DNA of 64,000 nt from Microvirga subterranea (lineage in GTDB: Bacteria; Pseudomonadota; Alphaproteobacteria; Rhizobiales; Beijerinckiaceae): contig NZ_QQBB01000004.1 in NCBI RefSeq assembly GCF_003350535.1, positions 293,384 through 357,383 of the forward strand, written 5' to 3'. The notes beneath the pieces are model-generated. The model ran no database searches, was not told the origin of the DNA, and saw only the letters and a list, made by a program, of their open reading frames with translations. Each line of letters begins with the position of its first letter. The stretch's first letter is position 1. The position numbers and the translations under genes are program-made. Shown here one piece after another: positions 1 to 7,861 of the stretch.

Positions 1-290
1 GTTTGCCCGCTGGTCAGAACCGACGAACCGGCCACGGTGCCGAGCACGATCCCCAGCATCATCGGCCACAGCCGCCGGGTCAGCGCCGCGAAGCTCGGGC
101 CGGAGGCCAACTGCCACACATTGGTGACGAAGGACGGGACGATCAGCAGCGCGGCCGCCGCAACGGGCGCCATGATCGCTCCCAGCACGCCCATCGCGAC
201 GGTCGGCAGTCCCATCCCGGTCACGCCCTTGACGACACCGGCCATAAAGAAGGTCAGGGCGATCGCGAACCATATCGAAGCATCGAACAT
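1..290 (-). CDS. TauE/SafE family membrane permease, N-terminal part (cut by window edge)
   Basis: Only the first 96 codons lie in the window; the gene continues past base 1. The translation starts MFDASIWFAIALTF and shows two or three hydrophobic helices and the early loop KGVTGMGLP, which is typical of the TauE/SafE (sulfite/organic anion exporter, DUF81) family of small permeases with about eight membrane spans. The ATG at 290 is the only in-frame start that fits; another ATG slightly upstream is in a different frame. No strong ribosome binding site is visible. It follows recR on the same strand but is separated from it by a strong hairpin. Substrate unknown. Confidence 0.7.
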   Translation of the reverse strand, partial: MFDASIWFAIALTFFMAGVVKGVTGMGLPTVAMGVLGAIMAPVAAAALLIVPSFVTNVWQLASGPSFAALTRRLWPMMLGIVLGTVAGSSVLTSGQ

Positions 291-339
291 GCGCCATTGG
301 CCCATGGGCGGACGAGGGGCGCAATGCGGATGTTTCAGA

Positions 340-368
340 GCCAGCCTTCGGCATGGCCGAAGGCTGGC
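340..368 (-). terminator. Hairpin after recR, likely end of the dnaX-ebfC-recR transcript
   Basis: A perfect 13-bp inverted repeat with a 3-base loop (arms 340-352 and 356-368) lies between the recR stop and the start of the TauE/SafE gene. On the minus strand it follows the recR stop by about 40 bases. The downstream tail is not U-rich, so it may be a Rho-assisted or RNA-stabilising end rather than a classic intrinsic terminator. Confidence 0.55.
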
Positions 369-407
369 GCGCATGAGCGCGACGCCATCTTTAGAGCTTC
401 GATGTCT

Positions 408-1013
408 TCAAAAACTCGTGCGCTGGCGGATGGCGGCCGAGAGGGTGCCCTCGTCGAGATAGTCGAGCTCGCCGCCGACCGGAACGCCGTGGGCGAGCTT
501 CGTGACCTTCACGGGCAGATGCGCGAGAAGCTCGGTGATGTAGTGGGCCGTAGTCTGGCCGTCGACCGTGGCGTTGAGGGCGAGGATCACCTCGGCGACG
601 CCGGGCTCGGAGGCGCGGGCTACGAGCCGGTCGAGGTTCAGGTGCTCGGGGCGGACCCCGTCGAGGGGCGAGAGCACGCCGCCGAGCACGTGGTACTTGG
701 CGCTGACCGCGCCGGAACGCTCCAGCGCCCAAAGGTCCGACACGTCCTCGACCACCACCAGGATCGACGCGTCCCGCTTGGGGTCGCGGCAGACCGTGCA
801 GGGATCGGACGTATCCACGTTGCCGCATGATGAGCACACGACGATCCGCTCGTTGGCGACCCGCATGGCGTCGCTCAACGGGTTGAGCAGGGTGTCCCGC
901 TTCTTGATCAGGTGCAGGGCCGCGCGCCGGGCTGAACGGGGCCCCAGGCCCGGCAGGCGGGCGAGCAGCTGGATCAGGCGTTCGATCTCCGGGCCGGCAA
1001 CGTGCTGGGCCAT
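408..1013 (-). CDS. recR: Recombination protein RecR
   Basis: RecR works with RecO (and RecF) to load RecA on single-stranded gaps. The 201-residue product has the usual length and layout: a helix-hairpin-helix with PGLGPRSA at 21-28, a four-cysteine zinc finger (C60, C63, C72, C75) and a Toprim domain starting near residue 80 with the acidic pair E89-D90. It ends the dnaX-ebfC-recR gene block, 7 bases after ebfC, an arrangement conserved in many bacteria, which supports co-transcription. Nothing unusual is seen. Confidence 0.97.
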   Translation of the reverse strand: MAQHVAGPEIERLIQLLARLPGLGPRSARRAALHLIKKRDTLLNPLSDAMRVANERIVVCSSCGNVDTSDPCTVCRDPKRDASILVVVEDVSDLWALERSGAVSAKYHVLGGVLSPLDGVRPEHLNLDRLVARASEPGVAEVILALNATVDGQTTAHYITELLAHLPVKVTKLAHGVPVGGELDYLDEGTLSAAIRQRTSF

Positions 1014-1020
1014 CCGGTCC

Positions 1021-1341
1021 TCAGAACAGCTTCATGCCGGGCGGCAGCGGCAGGCCCTTGGTCAGCTCCGCCATCCGCTCCTGGGCGGCCCGGTCGGCCT
1101 TGCCGCGGGCGTCGTTCATGGCGGCCACGATGAGGTCCTCGAGAATTTCCTTCTCGTCGGGGTTCATGAGCGAGCTGTCGATGTTGATCGCCTTCAACTC
1201 GCCCTTGCCTGACACCTTGACGGTCACGGCGCCGCCGCCGGCCGTGCCCTCGACCTCGACATGCTCCAGCTCGGCCTGGGCGTCCTGCAGCTTCTGCTGC
1301 ATCGCCTGAGCCTGCTTCATCAGTCCCATGATGTCCTTCAT
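1021..1341 (-). CDS. ebfC: YbaB/EbfC family nucleoid-associated DNA-binding protein
   Basis: The 106-residue product starts [19 protein letters not shown], the family's N-terminal amphipathic helix, and contains a central Gly-rich beta segment and the end PPGMKLF. Members are dimeric, tweezer-shaped nucleoid-associated proteins that bind DNA. Longer in-frame starts exist upstream but would overlap dnaX heavily; the ATG at 1341 gives the standard length and leaves 14 bases to the dnaX stop. Sits between dnaX and recR as in many genomes. Confidence 0.95.
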   Translation of the reverse strand: MKDIMGLMKQAQAMQQKLQDAQAELEHVEVEGTAGGGAVTVKVSGKGELKAINIDSSLMNPDEKEILEDLIVAAMNDARGKADRAAQERMAELTKGLPLPPGMKLF

Positions 1342-1355
1342 GTCGCGTATCCCTC

Positions 1356-3200
1356 TCAATCCAGGTCGTCGTCGGCTTCCGTCTCGTGCGCGGCGATCGC
1401 GTCGGCCTCGCCGAGGATCTCCGTCTCCGCATCGACGGCTCCATCCTCGTCGGCCTTCTCGGCGCGCTCGATCACGTTGACGATCTGCGCGCCCGGAAAC
1501 TTGGCGAGCACCGCCTGCACCAGCGGATGGCTCGCGGCTCCGGCCTTTCTCTCGCGCTCGGCGGCCTCGGCCTGGTCGCGCAGCGTCGGCGCGCCCTCTT
1601 CCGAGGAGAGCGCCACCATCCAGCGCTGGCCGGTCCATTGCTGGAGGGCGCGGGCGAGATCGTTGGCGACGGTCTTGCTGCCGCCGGCGGCGAGGCTCAG
1701 CTCGATCGAGCCCTCCTCGAAGCGGACGAGGCGCACGTCCCGCTCAAGGGCGGCCTTCAGCATGATCTCCCGGCGTTCGCCCGCGAGCGCCACCACGTCC
1801 TCGAACCGGCGCAGGCGCAGGGCCGGAGCGCCGCCGTTCGGGTCGGGCCGCGGCTGCGGCCGGGGCTGGGACGAGGCCAGGGCCATGTTGCCGGACGTGA
1901 CCGGCCCCGACGGACCGGGCGACGGCGCCGGAGGCGGGCCGCCGGCCGGAACGGGCGCGCCGTCCTTCAGGGCCCGCAGGGCCTCGTCGGGGGTCGGCAG
2001 GTCGGCCGCGTAGGCGAGCCGCACGAGCACCATCTCGGCCGCCGCGACGGGGCGGCTCGACGCCTGCACCTCGGGGATTCCCTTCAGGAGGATCTGCCAG
2101 GTGCGGGAGAGGGTGCGGACGGTGAGCTTCTGGGCGTAGTCGAGGCCACGGCTGCGCTCGATCTCGGATAGGGCCGGGTCGCGGGCGGCTTCGGGAATGA
2201 GCTTGAGGCGAGTCACGATGTGCGAGAACGCCGCGAGGTCGGACAGGATCACGCCGGGATCGGCGCCCGCGTCGTACTGGGCGCGAAGCCCCGCGAAGGC
2301 CGCCGGCACGTCGCCGCGCATGACCGCCTCGAACAGGTCGATCACCTGGGTGCGGTCGGCGAGCCCGAGCATGTCGCGGACGGTCTCCGCCTGCACGACG
2401 CCCGCCCCATGGGCGATGGCCTGGTCGAGCAGGGACAGGGAATCGCGCGCCGAGCCCTCCGCCGCGCGGGCGATGGCGGCGAGCGCCTCCGGCTCGGCCG
2501 TGACGCCTTCCGCGTCGCAGATGCGGCCGAGATGCGCCACGAGCTTGTCGGCCTCGATGCGGCGCAGGTCGAAGCGCTGGCAGCGGGACAGGATCGTGAC
2601 CGGGACTTTCCGGATCTCGGTGGTGGCGAAGATGAACTTCGCGTGGGGCGGCGGCTCCTCCAGCGTCTTCAGGAAGGCGTTGAACGCCTTCTCCGAGAGC
2701 ATGTGGACCTCGTCGATGATGTAGACCTTGTAGCGGGCCGAGACCGGCGAATAGCGGATCCCGTCGATGATCTGCCGGACGTCGTCGATGCCCGTGTGCG
2801 AGGCGGCGTCCATCTCCAGCACGTCCACGTGCCGCGACTCCATGATCGCCTCGCAGTGAAGGCCGAGCTCGGGCATGTGGATGGTGGGGCCGCCGGTGCC
2901 GTCCTGGCGCTGGTAGTTCAGGCCGCGGGCGAGGATGCGGGCGGTCGTGGTCTTGCCGACGCCGCGCACGCCGGTCAGCATCCAGGCCTGCGGGATGCGC
3001 CCCGCCTCGAAGGCGTTCGAGAGCGTGCGCACCATCGCCTCCTGGCCGATCAGGTCGTCGAAGGTGCGGGGGCGGTACTTGCGGGCAAGGACGCGGTAGG
3101 GCGAAGCCGTCGCCGCGGGAGCGGGCGCAGCGGGGAAACCCGGCAAGGCCGGCTCGTCGATCAGGGGCGTGCCGGCTGTGGTTTCGTCCATCGGCTGCAA
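1356..3200 (-). CDS. dnaX: DNA polymerase III subunit gamma/tau
   Basis: This is the clamp-loader ATPase of the replicative polymerase. AAA+ features are clear: Walker A GVRGVGKT at 77-84, Walker B with DEVH near 163-166, sensor-1 FATTE at 191-195 and the SRC motif at 205-207. The C-terminal third is Pro/Ala-rich and acidic, as in tau. The zinc-binding cysteine cluster of enterobacterial DnaX is absent; in the equivalent stretch (about 95-125) only C116 remains, which I regard as usual for alphaproteobacteria. A start at the second Met (residue 4) is possible. I saw no obvious slippery heptamer for a gamma frameshift but did not check exhaustively. The gene lies directly downstream of ffs. 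Confidence 0.97.
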   Translation of the reverse strand: MQPMDETTAGTPLIDEPALPGFPAAPAPAATASPYRVLARKYRPRTFDDLIGQEAMVRTLSNAFEAGRIPQAWMLTGVRGVGKTTTARILARGLNYQRQDGTGGPTIHMPELGLHCEAIMESRHVDVLEMDAASHTGIDDVRQIIDGIRYSPVSARYKVYIIDEVHMLSEKAFNAFLKTLEEPPPHAKFIFATTEIRKVPVTILSRCQRFDLRRIEADKLVAHLGRICDAEGVTAEPEALAAIARAAEGSARDSLSLLDQAIAHGAGVVQAETVRDMLGLADRTQVIDLFEAVMRGDVPAAFAGLRAQYDAGADPGVILSDLAAFSHIVTRLKLIPEAARDPALSEIERSRGLDYAQKLTVRTLSRTWQILLKGIPEVQASSRPVAAAEMVLVRLAYAADLPTPDEALRALKDGAPVPAGGPPPAPSPGPSGPVTSGNMALASSQPRPQPRPDPNGGAPALRLRRFEDVVALAGERREIMLKAALERDVRLVRFEEGSIELSLAAGGSKTVANDLARALQQWTGQRWMVALSSEEGAPTLRDQAEAAERERKAGAASHPLVQAVLAKFPGAQIVNVIERAEKADEDGAVDAETEILGEADAIAAHETEADDDLD

Positions 3201-3237
3201 GGCTTGGGATCACATTGGGCGCCCTGAGGGGCGCCAG

Positions 3238-3338
3238 GGTGGGAGGCTGGACGAAGACCCGTTCGGTCTCGTTAGGGCTGCTTCCTTCCGGACCTGACCC
3301 GGTTGGCGAGTGAGACGTCCCTCGCCAACCTCCCAGGG
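3238..3338 (-). ncRNA. ffs: Signal recognition particle RNA (4.5S type)
   Basis: Read on the minus strand, the segment contains the SRP domain IV core: GTCAGGTCCGGAAGGAAGCA at about 3278-3297, with the GGAA tetraloop and the asymmetric loop that bind Ffh. The ends pair (GGGAGG near 3330-3335 with CCTCCC near 3241-3246), giving a single long hairpin of about 100 nt as in the small bacterial SRP RNA. The ends are estimated from the pairing and the promoter position. The RNA joins Ffh to target signal-peptide-bearing ribosomes to the membrane. Confidence 0.93.
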
Positions 3339-3340
3339 CC

Positions 3341-3370
3341 TATATGAGGGTTTCGGTCCCCGAACGCAAG
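3341..3370 (-). promoter_or_regulatory. Probable housekeeping promoter of ffs
   Basis: On the minus strand a -35 box CTTGCG (3365-3370) is separated by 18 bases from a -10 box CATATA (3341-3346). The -10 box ends just before the predicted 5' end of the SRP RNA. The spacing and the CTTG-type -35 fit alphaproteobacterial RpoD promoters. Inferred from sequence only. Confidence 0.55.
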
Positions 3371-3444
3371 CCGCATTGAGCCGCATGGGGAAGATGAGGA
3401 GGTGGGGATAGGCACGGGCCGCCAAGCTCGGCTAACGTCCCGTC

Positions 3445-3861
3445 ATGACCGCAGCCTTCCAATTCGATTCCCGGCTTGAAGCCGACACGATCCCGGTCGG
3501 GGATCTCGCCCTCTCGTCCGTCCTGCTCCTCAACGACGCCCGGTTTCCCTGGTTCGTGCTGGTGCCGCGCATTCCCGGCGCCAGCGAGCTGACCGACCTC
3601 TCGGACGACGAGGCCGTCCGGCTGATGCAGGAAATCCGCATCGCCACCCGGGTCATGACGGCCCTCTCGAAGCCCGACAAGGTGAATGTCGGGGCGCTCG
3701 GCAACATCGTGACCCAGCTCCACGTCCACGTGATCGGCCGGTTCCGGTCCGATCCGGCCTGGCCCGGACCGGTCTGGGGCCACGGCACCCGCTCGCCCTA
3801 TCCGGACCATGCCGCGACCGCCCTGATCGAGCGCGCCGCCGCCCTCTTTGCAGAAGCGTGA
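3445..3861 (+). CDS. HIT domain protein
   Basis: The 138-residue product has the histidine-triad fold; members hydrolyse or transfer nucleotidyl groups. The motif reads QLHVHVIGR (about 91-99), so the first histidine of the HxHxHxx triad is Gln while the second (nucleophile position) and third are kept. The start ATG at 3445 is the first in frame after the divergent ffs promoter region. The stop overlaps a possible GTG start of nudC, suggesting coupled expression with another nucleotide-processing enzyme. The substrate cannot be named from sequence. Confidence 0.88.
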   Translation: MTAAFQFDSRLEADTIPVGDLALSSVLLLNDARFPWFVLVPRIPGASELTDLSDDEAVRLMQEIRIATRVMTALSKPDKVNVGALGNIVTQLHVHVIGRFRSDPAWPGPVWGHGTRSPYPDHAATALIERAAALFAEA

Positions 3862-3869
3862 ACCCTCCC

Positions 3870-4772
3870 ATGACCAAGCCGATCGGCTACATCACGAACC
3901 CGCTCGTGCGCCACAGCTCCGAGTGCGATCCCAGCCTCCTCGACCGCTACGCCCGGGACCCGCAGACCGCCATGGTGCTGGTGGCCGGGGACCTGCCGAT
4001 CCTCCAGGCCGGCGAGCCGGGCACGAGCCTCCTGCCCGCCTCCGTCCTTGAGCGCCTGCCGGGCCACAAGGAGCAGGTCTTCCTCGGCACCCTGGGAGAG
4101 CGCCCCGTCGTCGCGACCCTGGCGGCTCCGGAAGCCGCGGAGCTGTTCCAGGCCGATCCCGCCTTCACGGTCACGGACCTGCGCTCCATCGCGGTGCGCG
4201 ACCTCGTGCCGGCCGAGGAGCTCGGCCTGCTCGCCATGGCGAAGTCGATGCTCGACTGGCACAACCGCCATCGCTTCTGCGCCAATTGCGGCGCGCCTAC
4301 GCAACTCGCCCAGGCAGGCTTCAGGCGGGACTGCACGGCCTGCGGCGCGCAGCACTTCCCGCGCACGGACCCGGTGGTGATCATGCTGATCGCGCGCGGC
4401 GACAAGTGCCTGCTCGGGCGCCAGTCCCGGTTCCCGGAGAAGATGTATTCCTGCCTTGCGGGCTTCCTGGAGCCCGGCGAGACCGTGGAGGCCGCGGTTC
4501 GTCGCGAGACCTTCGAGGAAGCCGGCATCTGGGTCGGCGAGGTGCGCTATCTCGCGTCCCAGCCCTGGCCGTTCCCGTCCTCGATCATGATCGGCTGCGT
4601 GGGCGAGGCGATGACCGACGAGATCGACTTCGACAAGGACGAGCTCGAGGACGCGCGCTGGTTCACCAGGGACGACATCCGCCGCATGCTGGACGGCACG
4701 CACGAGGATTTCGCCGCGCCCGCGTCGATCGCGATCGCCAACCACCTGATCCGGGAGTGGGTGAAGACCTGA
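3870..4772 (+). CDS. nudC: NAD(+) diphosphatase / NAD-cap hydrolase NudC
   Basis: NudC cleaves NADH and NAD to nicotinamide mononucleotide and AMP and removes NAD caps from RNA. The product (300 residues from this ATG) shows the zinc ribbon C137-x2-C140 and C155-x2-C158, the Nudix box starting GFLEPGET near 198 and containing REtfEEAG, and the NudC signature SQPWPFP near 230. A GTG at 3858 would add four residues and overlap the preceding HIT stop (GTGA); either start is possible. The gene converges with the GNAT gene, with only 4 bases between the stops. Confidence 0.94.
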   Translation: MTKPIGYITNPLVRHSSECDPSLLDRYARDPQTAMVLVAGDLPILQAGEPGTSLLPASVLERLPGHKEQVFLGTLGERPVVATLAAPEAAELFQADPAFTVTDLRSIAVRDLVPAEELGLLAMAKSMLDWHNRHRFCANCGAPTQLAQAGFRRDCTACGAQHFPRTDPVVIMLIARGDKCLLGRQSRFPEKMYSCLAGFLEPGETVEAAVRRETFEEAGIWVGEVRYLASQPWPFPSSIMIGCVGEAMTDEIDFDKDELEDARWFTRDDIRRMLDGTHEDFAAPASIAIANHLIREWVKT

Positions 4773-4776
4773 GGCT

Positions 4777-5307
4777 TCAGCGCCCGGTCAGATCGAACCG
4801 GTAGGCGACCTCCGTCACCTGCTGCCCGCGCAGGTCGAAGGACTGCTCAGGCCCTGCCGCTCCGCCAAGGGCCTCGTAGAAGCGGCGGGCGGGAGCGTTC
4901 TCCTTCAGGACCCACAGGCCGGCGCTGCGGAAGCCCTGGGCGGCGAGGTGCTCGAAGATCCCGGCCAGGAGCCTGCGGCCGACGCCCTGCCGCTTGACCC
5001 TGTCCAGAAGGTAGAGGGCGTAGATCTCGGTCTCGGTTCCGAGAAGGCCAGGTCCCTTGCGGCCGGCCGGGCCGCCTCGCCCGAAGCCGACGATCTCCCC
5101 CTCCGGCATCTCCGCCACGAGCAGCCTGGCCTGCGGGTCGGGTTTCGCGAGGATGCCCCGCCACATGGCTGCGCGCTCCTCAACGGAGAGCCCGGCGAGT
5201 GCCTCGGGCGTCAGGAACTCCACATAGGATTCCCGCCAGCCCTGCACATGGACGCGGGCGATGCCGTCGACGTCGGCCTCGCTCCCGTCCCGGATGCGGA
5301 TCGTCAC
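4777..5307 (-). CDS. GNAT family N-acetyltransferase
   Basis: The 176-residue product has the GNAT fold: an N-terminal beta-alpha region beginning [20 protein letters not shown], and the acetyl-CoA pyrophosphate-binding motif RQGVGRRLL around 106-114, followed by the NAPARRFYEALG segment common in RimI-like and ElaA-like members. The acceptor is unknown. Its start overlaps the pheA stop by four bases, so it is the last gene of a kdsB-pheA-GNAT unit and is probably translationally coupled. Confidence 0.9.
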   Translation of the reverse strand: MTIRIRDGSEADVDGIARVHVQGWRESYVEFLTPEALAGLSVEERAAMWRGILAKPDPQARLLVAEMPEGEIVGFGRGGPAGRKGPGLLGTETEIYALYLLDRVKRQGVGRRLLAGIFEHLAAQGFRSAGLWVLKENAPARRFYEALGGAAGPEQSFDLRGQQVTEVAYRFDLTGR

Positions 5308-6158
5308 TCCGCCGCTTCCTTGATCGTCTCGCGGAACGGATCGGCCGGATAGACGCCGAGGATCCTCAGCTCACGCGAGAAGAACTCCAGCTCCTCCAGC
5401 GCCCGCCTGAGGTTCAGGTCCTCCGGGTGGCCGTCGACCTCGGCGTAGAACTGCGTTGCCGTGAAGCCGCCCTCGAGCATGTAGCTTTCGAGCTTGGTCA
5501 TGTTGACGCCGTTGGTGGCGAAGCCGCCCAGCGCCTTGTAGAGTGCCGCCGGAAGGTTGCGGACCCGGAACACGAAGGACGTGACCGTCGGCCCCTGCCC
5601 GGCCGGCGCCCATTGCGGGGTCTTGGACAGGATCACGAAGCGGGTCGTGTTGTGCGCCTCGTCCTCCACGTCCTCGGCCAGGATCTTCAGGCCGTAGATG
5701 CCGGCCGCCATGCGCGGCGCGAGCGAGGCCCGGGTCGGGTCGCCCCATTCGGCCACCTGGCGGGCGGAGCCGGCCGTGTCGCCGGCCACATGGGCCTTCA
5801 AGCCCAGCTTGCGGATGATCTTGCGGCACTGGCCGAGGGCATGGACGTGGCTGTACACGCTCTTGATGGTGCCGAGATCGGCGTCGGGCGCGGCCATGAG
5901 CTGGAAATGGATCGGCAGGAAGTGCTCGCCGATGATGTGGAGCCCGGAGGTCGGCAGGAGGTGGTGGATGTCCGCCACGCGGCCGGCGATCGAGTTCTCG
6001 ATCGGGATCATGGCGAGGCCCGCCTGCCCGTCCTGCACGGCCGCGAAGGCGTCCTCGAAGGTCGGGCACGGCAGCACCTGCCAGTCGGGGCAGGCCTGCT
6101 CGCAGGCCGTGTGGGAATTGGCGCCAGGCTCGCCCTGGAATGAAATGAGCTTGTTCAT
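5304..6158 (-). CDS. pheA: Prephenate dehydratase
   Basis: Converts prephenate to phenylpyruvate in phenylalanine synthesis. The 284-residue monofunctional enzyme starts [13 protein letters not shown], has the catalytic TTRF motif at 171-174, and ends with a regulatory ACT domain (about 192-275). The ACT Phe-binding motif usually written ESRP reads ESYM at 224-227, so allosteric behaviour may differ from the enterobacterial enzyme. There is no chorismate mutase domain. It overlaps kdsB upstream and the GNAT gene downstream by 4 bases each. Confidence 0.95.
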   Translation of the reverse strand: MNKLISFQGEPGANSHTACEQACPDWQVLPCPTFEDAFAAVQDGQAGLAMIPIENSIAGRVADIHHLLPTSGLHIIGEHFLPIHFQLMAAPDADLGTIKSVYSHVHALGQCRKIIRKLGLKAHVAGDTAGSARQVAEWGDPTRASLAPRMAAGIYGLKILAEDVEDEAHNTTRFVILSKTPQWAPAGQGPTVTSFVFRVRNLPAALYKALGGFATNGVNMTKLESYMLEGGFTATQFYAEVDGHPEDLNLRRALEELEFFSRELRILGVYPADPFRETIKEAAE

Positions 6159-6898
6159 GCTTGCCTCCGGGCCGCGATGATCGCGCGCGCCCTTTCCAGA
6201 TCCTCGGGAGTGTCGACCCCCAGCGGCGTGTCGTCGACCACGACCGCATCGATGCGCATGCCGGCCTCCAGGGCGCGAAGCTGCTCCAGCCTCTCGCGCT
6301 GCTCCAGGAGCGACGGGGACAGGCCGATGAAGCGCTGCAGGGCCCTGCGGCGATAAGCGTAGAGGCCGATGTGGTGGTAGAGCGGGCCTTCGCCGTAGGG
6401 CGCGGTCGCGCGGGTGAAGTAGAGCGCCCGGAAGCGGCCGGGCGAGACCTCGCTCCCGACCATCTTGACCACGTTCGGGTTGGTCCGCTCCTCGTCCCGC
6501 CGGATGACCGCCACGAGGGTGGCGATGTCGACGGATGGGTCGGCCAGGGGCGTGACGGACGCCGCGATGGCGACCGGATCGACGGTCGGCAGGTCACCCT
6601 GGACGTTCACCACCACGTCGTGCCGCCCCTCCGGGTCGAGCTTTTCCACAGCTTCGAAGATCCGGTCGGAGCCGGACGGGTGATCGTCCCGCGTCATGAC
6701 GGCGGTTCCGCCCGCCCTGGCAACGGCCTCGGCGATCCCGGGCGCGTCTGTCGCCACCGCGACCGGCCCGATCCCGGCCTCGACCGCCCGCCGCCAGACG
6801 TGCACGATCATGGGCTCGCCGGCGATGTCGGCCAGGGGCTTGTTCGGCAGGCGGGTCGCGGAAAGGCGCGCGGGGATCAGGACGAGGGGGTCGGACAT
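6155..6898 (-). CDS. kdsB: 3-deoxy-manno-octulosonate cytidylyltransferase
   Basis: Activates KDO as CMP-KDO for lipopolysaccharide core synthesis. The product carries the nucleotidyltransferase signature [15 protein letters not shown] at about 8-22, the segment HPSGSDRI at 73-80 and VQGDLP at 99-104. The ATG at 6898 gives 247 residues, the usual length; an extended start at 6934 would add 12 residues without homology and is less likely. The gene is divergent from the cytochrome c gene. Confidence 0.95.
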   Translation of the reverse strand: MSDPLVLIPARLSATRLPNKPLADIAGEPMIVHVWRRAVEAGIGPVAVATDAPGIAEAVARAGGTAVMTRDDHPSGSDRIFEAVEKLDPEGRHDVVVNVQGDLPTVDPVAIAASVTPLADPSVDIATLVAVIRRDEERTNPNVVKMVGSEVSPGRFRALYFTRATAPYGEGPLYHHIGLYAYRRRALQRFIGLSPSLLEQRERLEQLRALEAGMRIDAVVVDDTPLGVDTPEDLERARAIIAARRQA

Positions 6899-7182
6899 GG
6901 GCGGGCTCGGATGAAAGCTCCGGGTCCTTAACAAGGCCGAGCCCGTTTGTCATGGGCAGGGTTGCGGCACGTGCGACATAGGAGCCCCGACGGGTGAAAC
7001 CGCGGCTTTGTGACCCTAAACAAGGCTCTGCGACCACGAGACCGACGAAAACGCCGGAAGACCCCATTGTCAAAACCCTATCTCTACGGCTAAGCAACGC
7101 CCCGTCGCGGGCACCCGCCCGCGCACGTTTCACCCCGTTGCGCTGGTTCCGCCGGTTTCCAAAGGCGAGGAGAGCCTAATTC

Positions 7183-7725
7183 ATGAATATCGAGACCAAT
7201 AAGATCGCAGGCGCCGTGTTCGGCTCGCTTCTCTTCGTGGTCGGCGTCAACGTCATCGCTGGCGGCCTGTTTGCCCCGCACAAGCCTGCGGTTCCAGGTT
7301 ACGATCTTCCGGCTCCCGAAGAAGCCGCCGCCGGCGGCGGTGCGGCCGCTGCGGCCCCGACGGAGCCCCTGCCGGTGCTCCTCGCCAAGGCGGACCCGGC
7401 CAAGGGCCAGGCCCAGTCGAAGAAGTGTGCCGCGTGCCATACCCTTGAGAAGGGCGGCCCGAACAAGGTCGGCCCGAACCTCTACGGCGTCGTCGGGCGC
7501 CCGGTCGCCTCGCACGAGGGCTTCAACTATTCGGCAGCCATGAAGGCCCACGGCGGCGACTGGACCTACGAGGCCCTGGACGCCTTCGTGCACAACCCGA
7601 AGAAGGCCACGCCCGGCACGATCATGGCCTTCGCGGGCCTCGCCGGAGCTCAGGACCGCGCGGATCTCCTCGTCTATCTGCGCACCCTGTCCGACAGCCC
7701 GGTTCCGCTTCCGGCCGCCCAGTAA
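7183..7725 (+). CDS. cycM: Membrane-anchored class I cytochrome c (CycM-like)
   Basis: The 180-residue product has an uncleaved N-terminal membrane anchor (about 9-29), an Ala/Pro/Gly-rich linker (40-68) and a class I cytochrome c domain with the haem site C82-A-A-C85-H86 and a likely axial M148. This architecture matches rhizobial CycM (cytochrome c552), which passes electrons from the bc1 complex to the aa3 oxidase at the periplasmic face. A good Shine-Dalgarno sequence (AGGAGA, about 10 bases upstream) supports the ATG at 7183. It is a single-gene unit ended by a clear terminator. Confidence 0.9.
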   Translation: MNIETNKIAGAVFGSLLFVVGVNVIAGGLFAPHKPAVPGYDLPAPEEAAAGGGAAAAAPTEPLPVLLAKADPAKGQAQSKKCAACHTLEKGGPNKVGPNLYGVVGRPVASHEGFNYSAAMKAHGGDWTYEALDAFVHNPKKATPGTIMAFAGLAGAQDRADLLVYLRTLSDSPVPLPAAQ

Positions 7726-7752
7726 GGCCGAGCCTTCCGATCACAATTCTCG

Positions 7753-7783
7753 AAGCCGGGCCTGGAGCCCGGCTTTTCTTTTG
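7753..7783 (+). terminator. Intrinsic terminator of the cytochrome c gene
   Basis: A perfect 9-bp stem (7753-7761 with 7767-7775) closes a 5-base loop and is followed by a T-rich tail (TTCTTTT). This is the cleanest Rho-independent terminator in the window. It separates the cytochrome gene from the yej operon. Confidence 0.88.
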
Positions 7784-7861
7784 CGCGTTGTCCCTTGCGC
7801 TCGTCCGCTTCTGGACAAAAATGTACCTGACCTGACAGACGCCTCGCCCGGGAGACGCCTT

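Noticed and set aside
3..830. A 275-codon plus-strand frame over the left edge
   Set aside because: It runs antisense to recR and the TauE/SafE gene; its composition is that of a shadow frame.
7061..7100. TTGTCA as a -35 box before the cytochrome c gene
   Set aside because: No acceptable -10 hexamer at 16-19 bases, so not listed as a promoter.
6994..7179. A 61-codon frame in the kdsB/cytochrome c spacer
   Set aside because: Arg-rich, no ribosome site, ends at the Shine-Dalgarno of the cytochrome gene; looks like chance.
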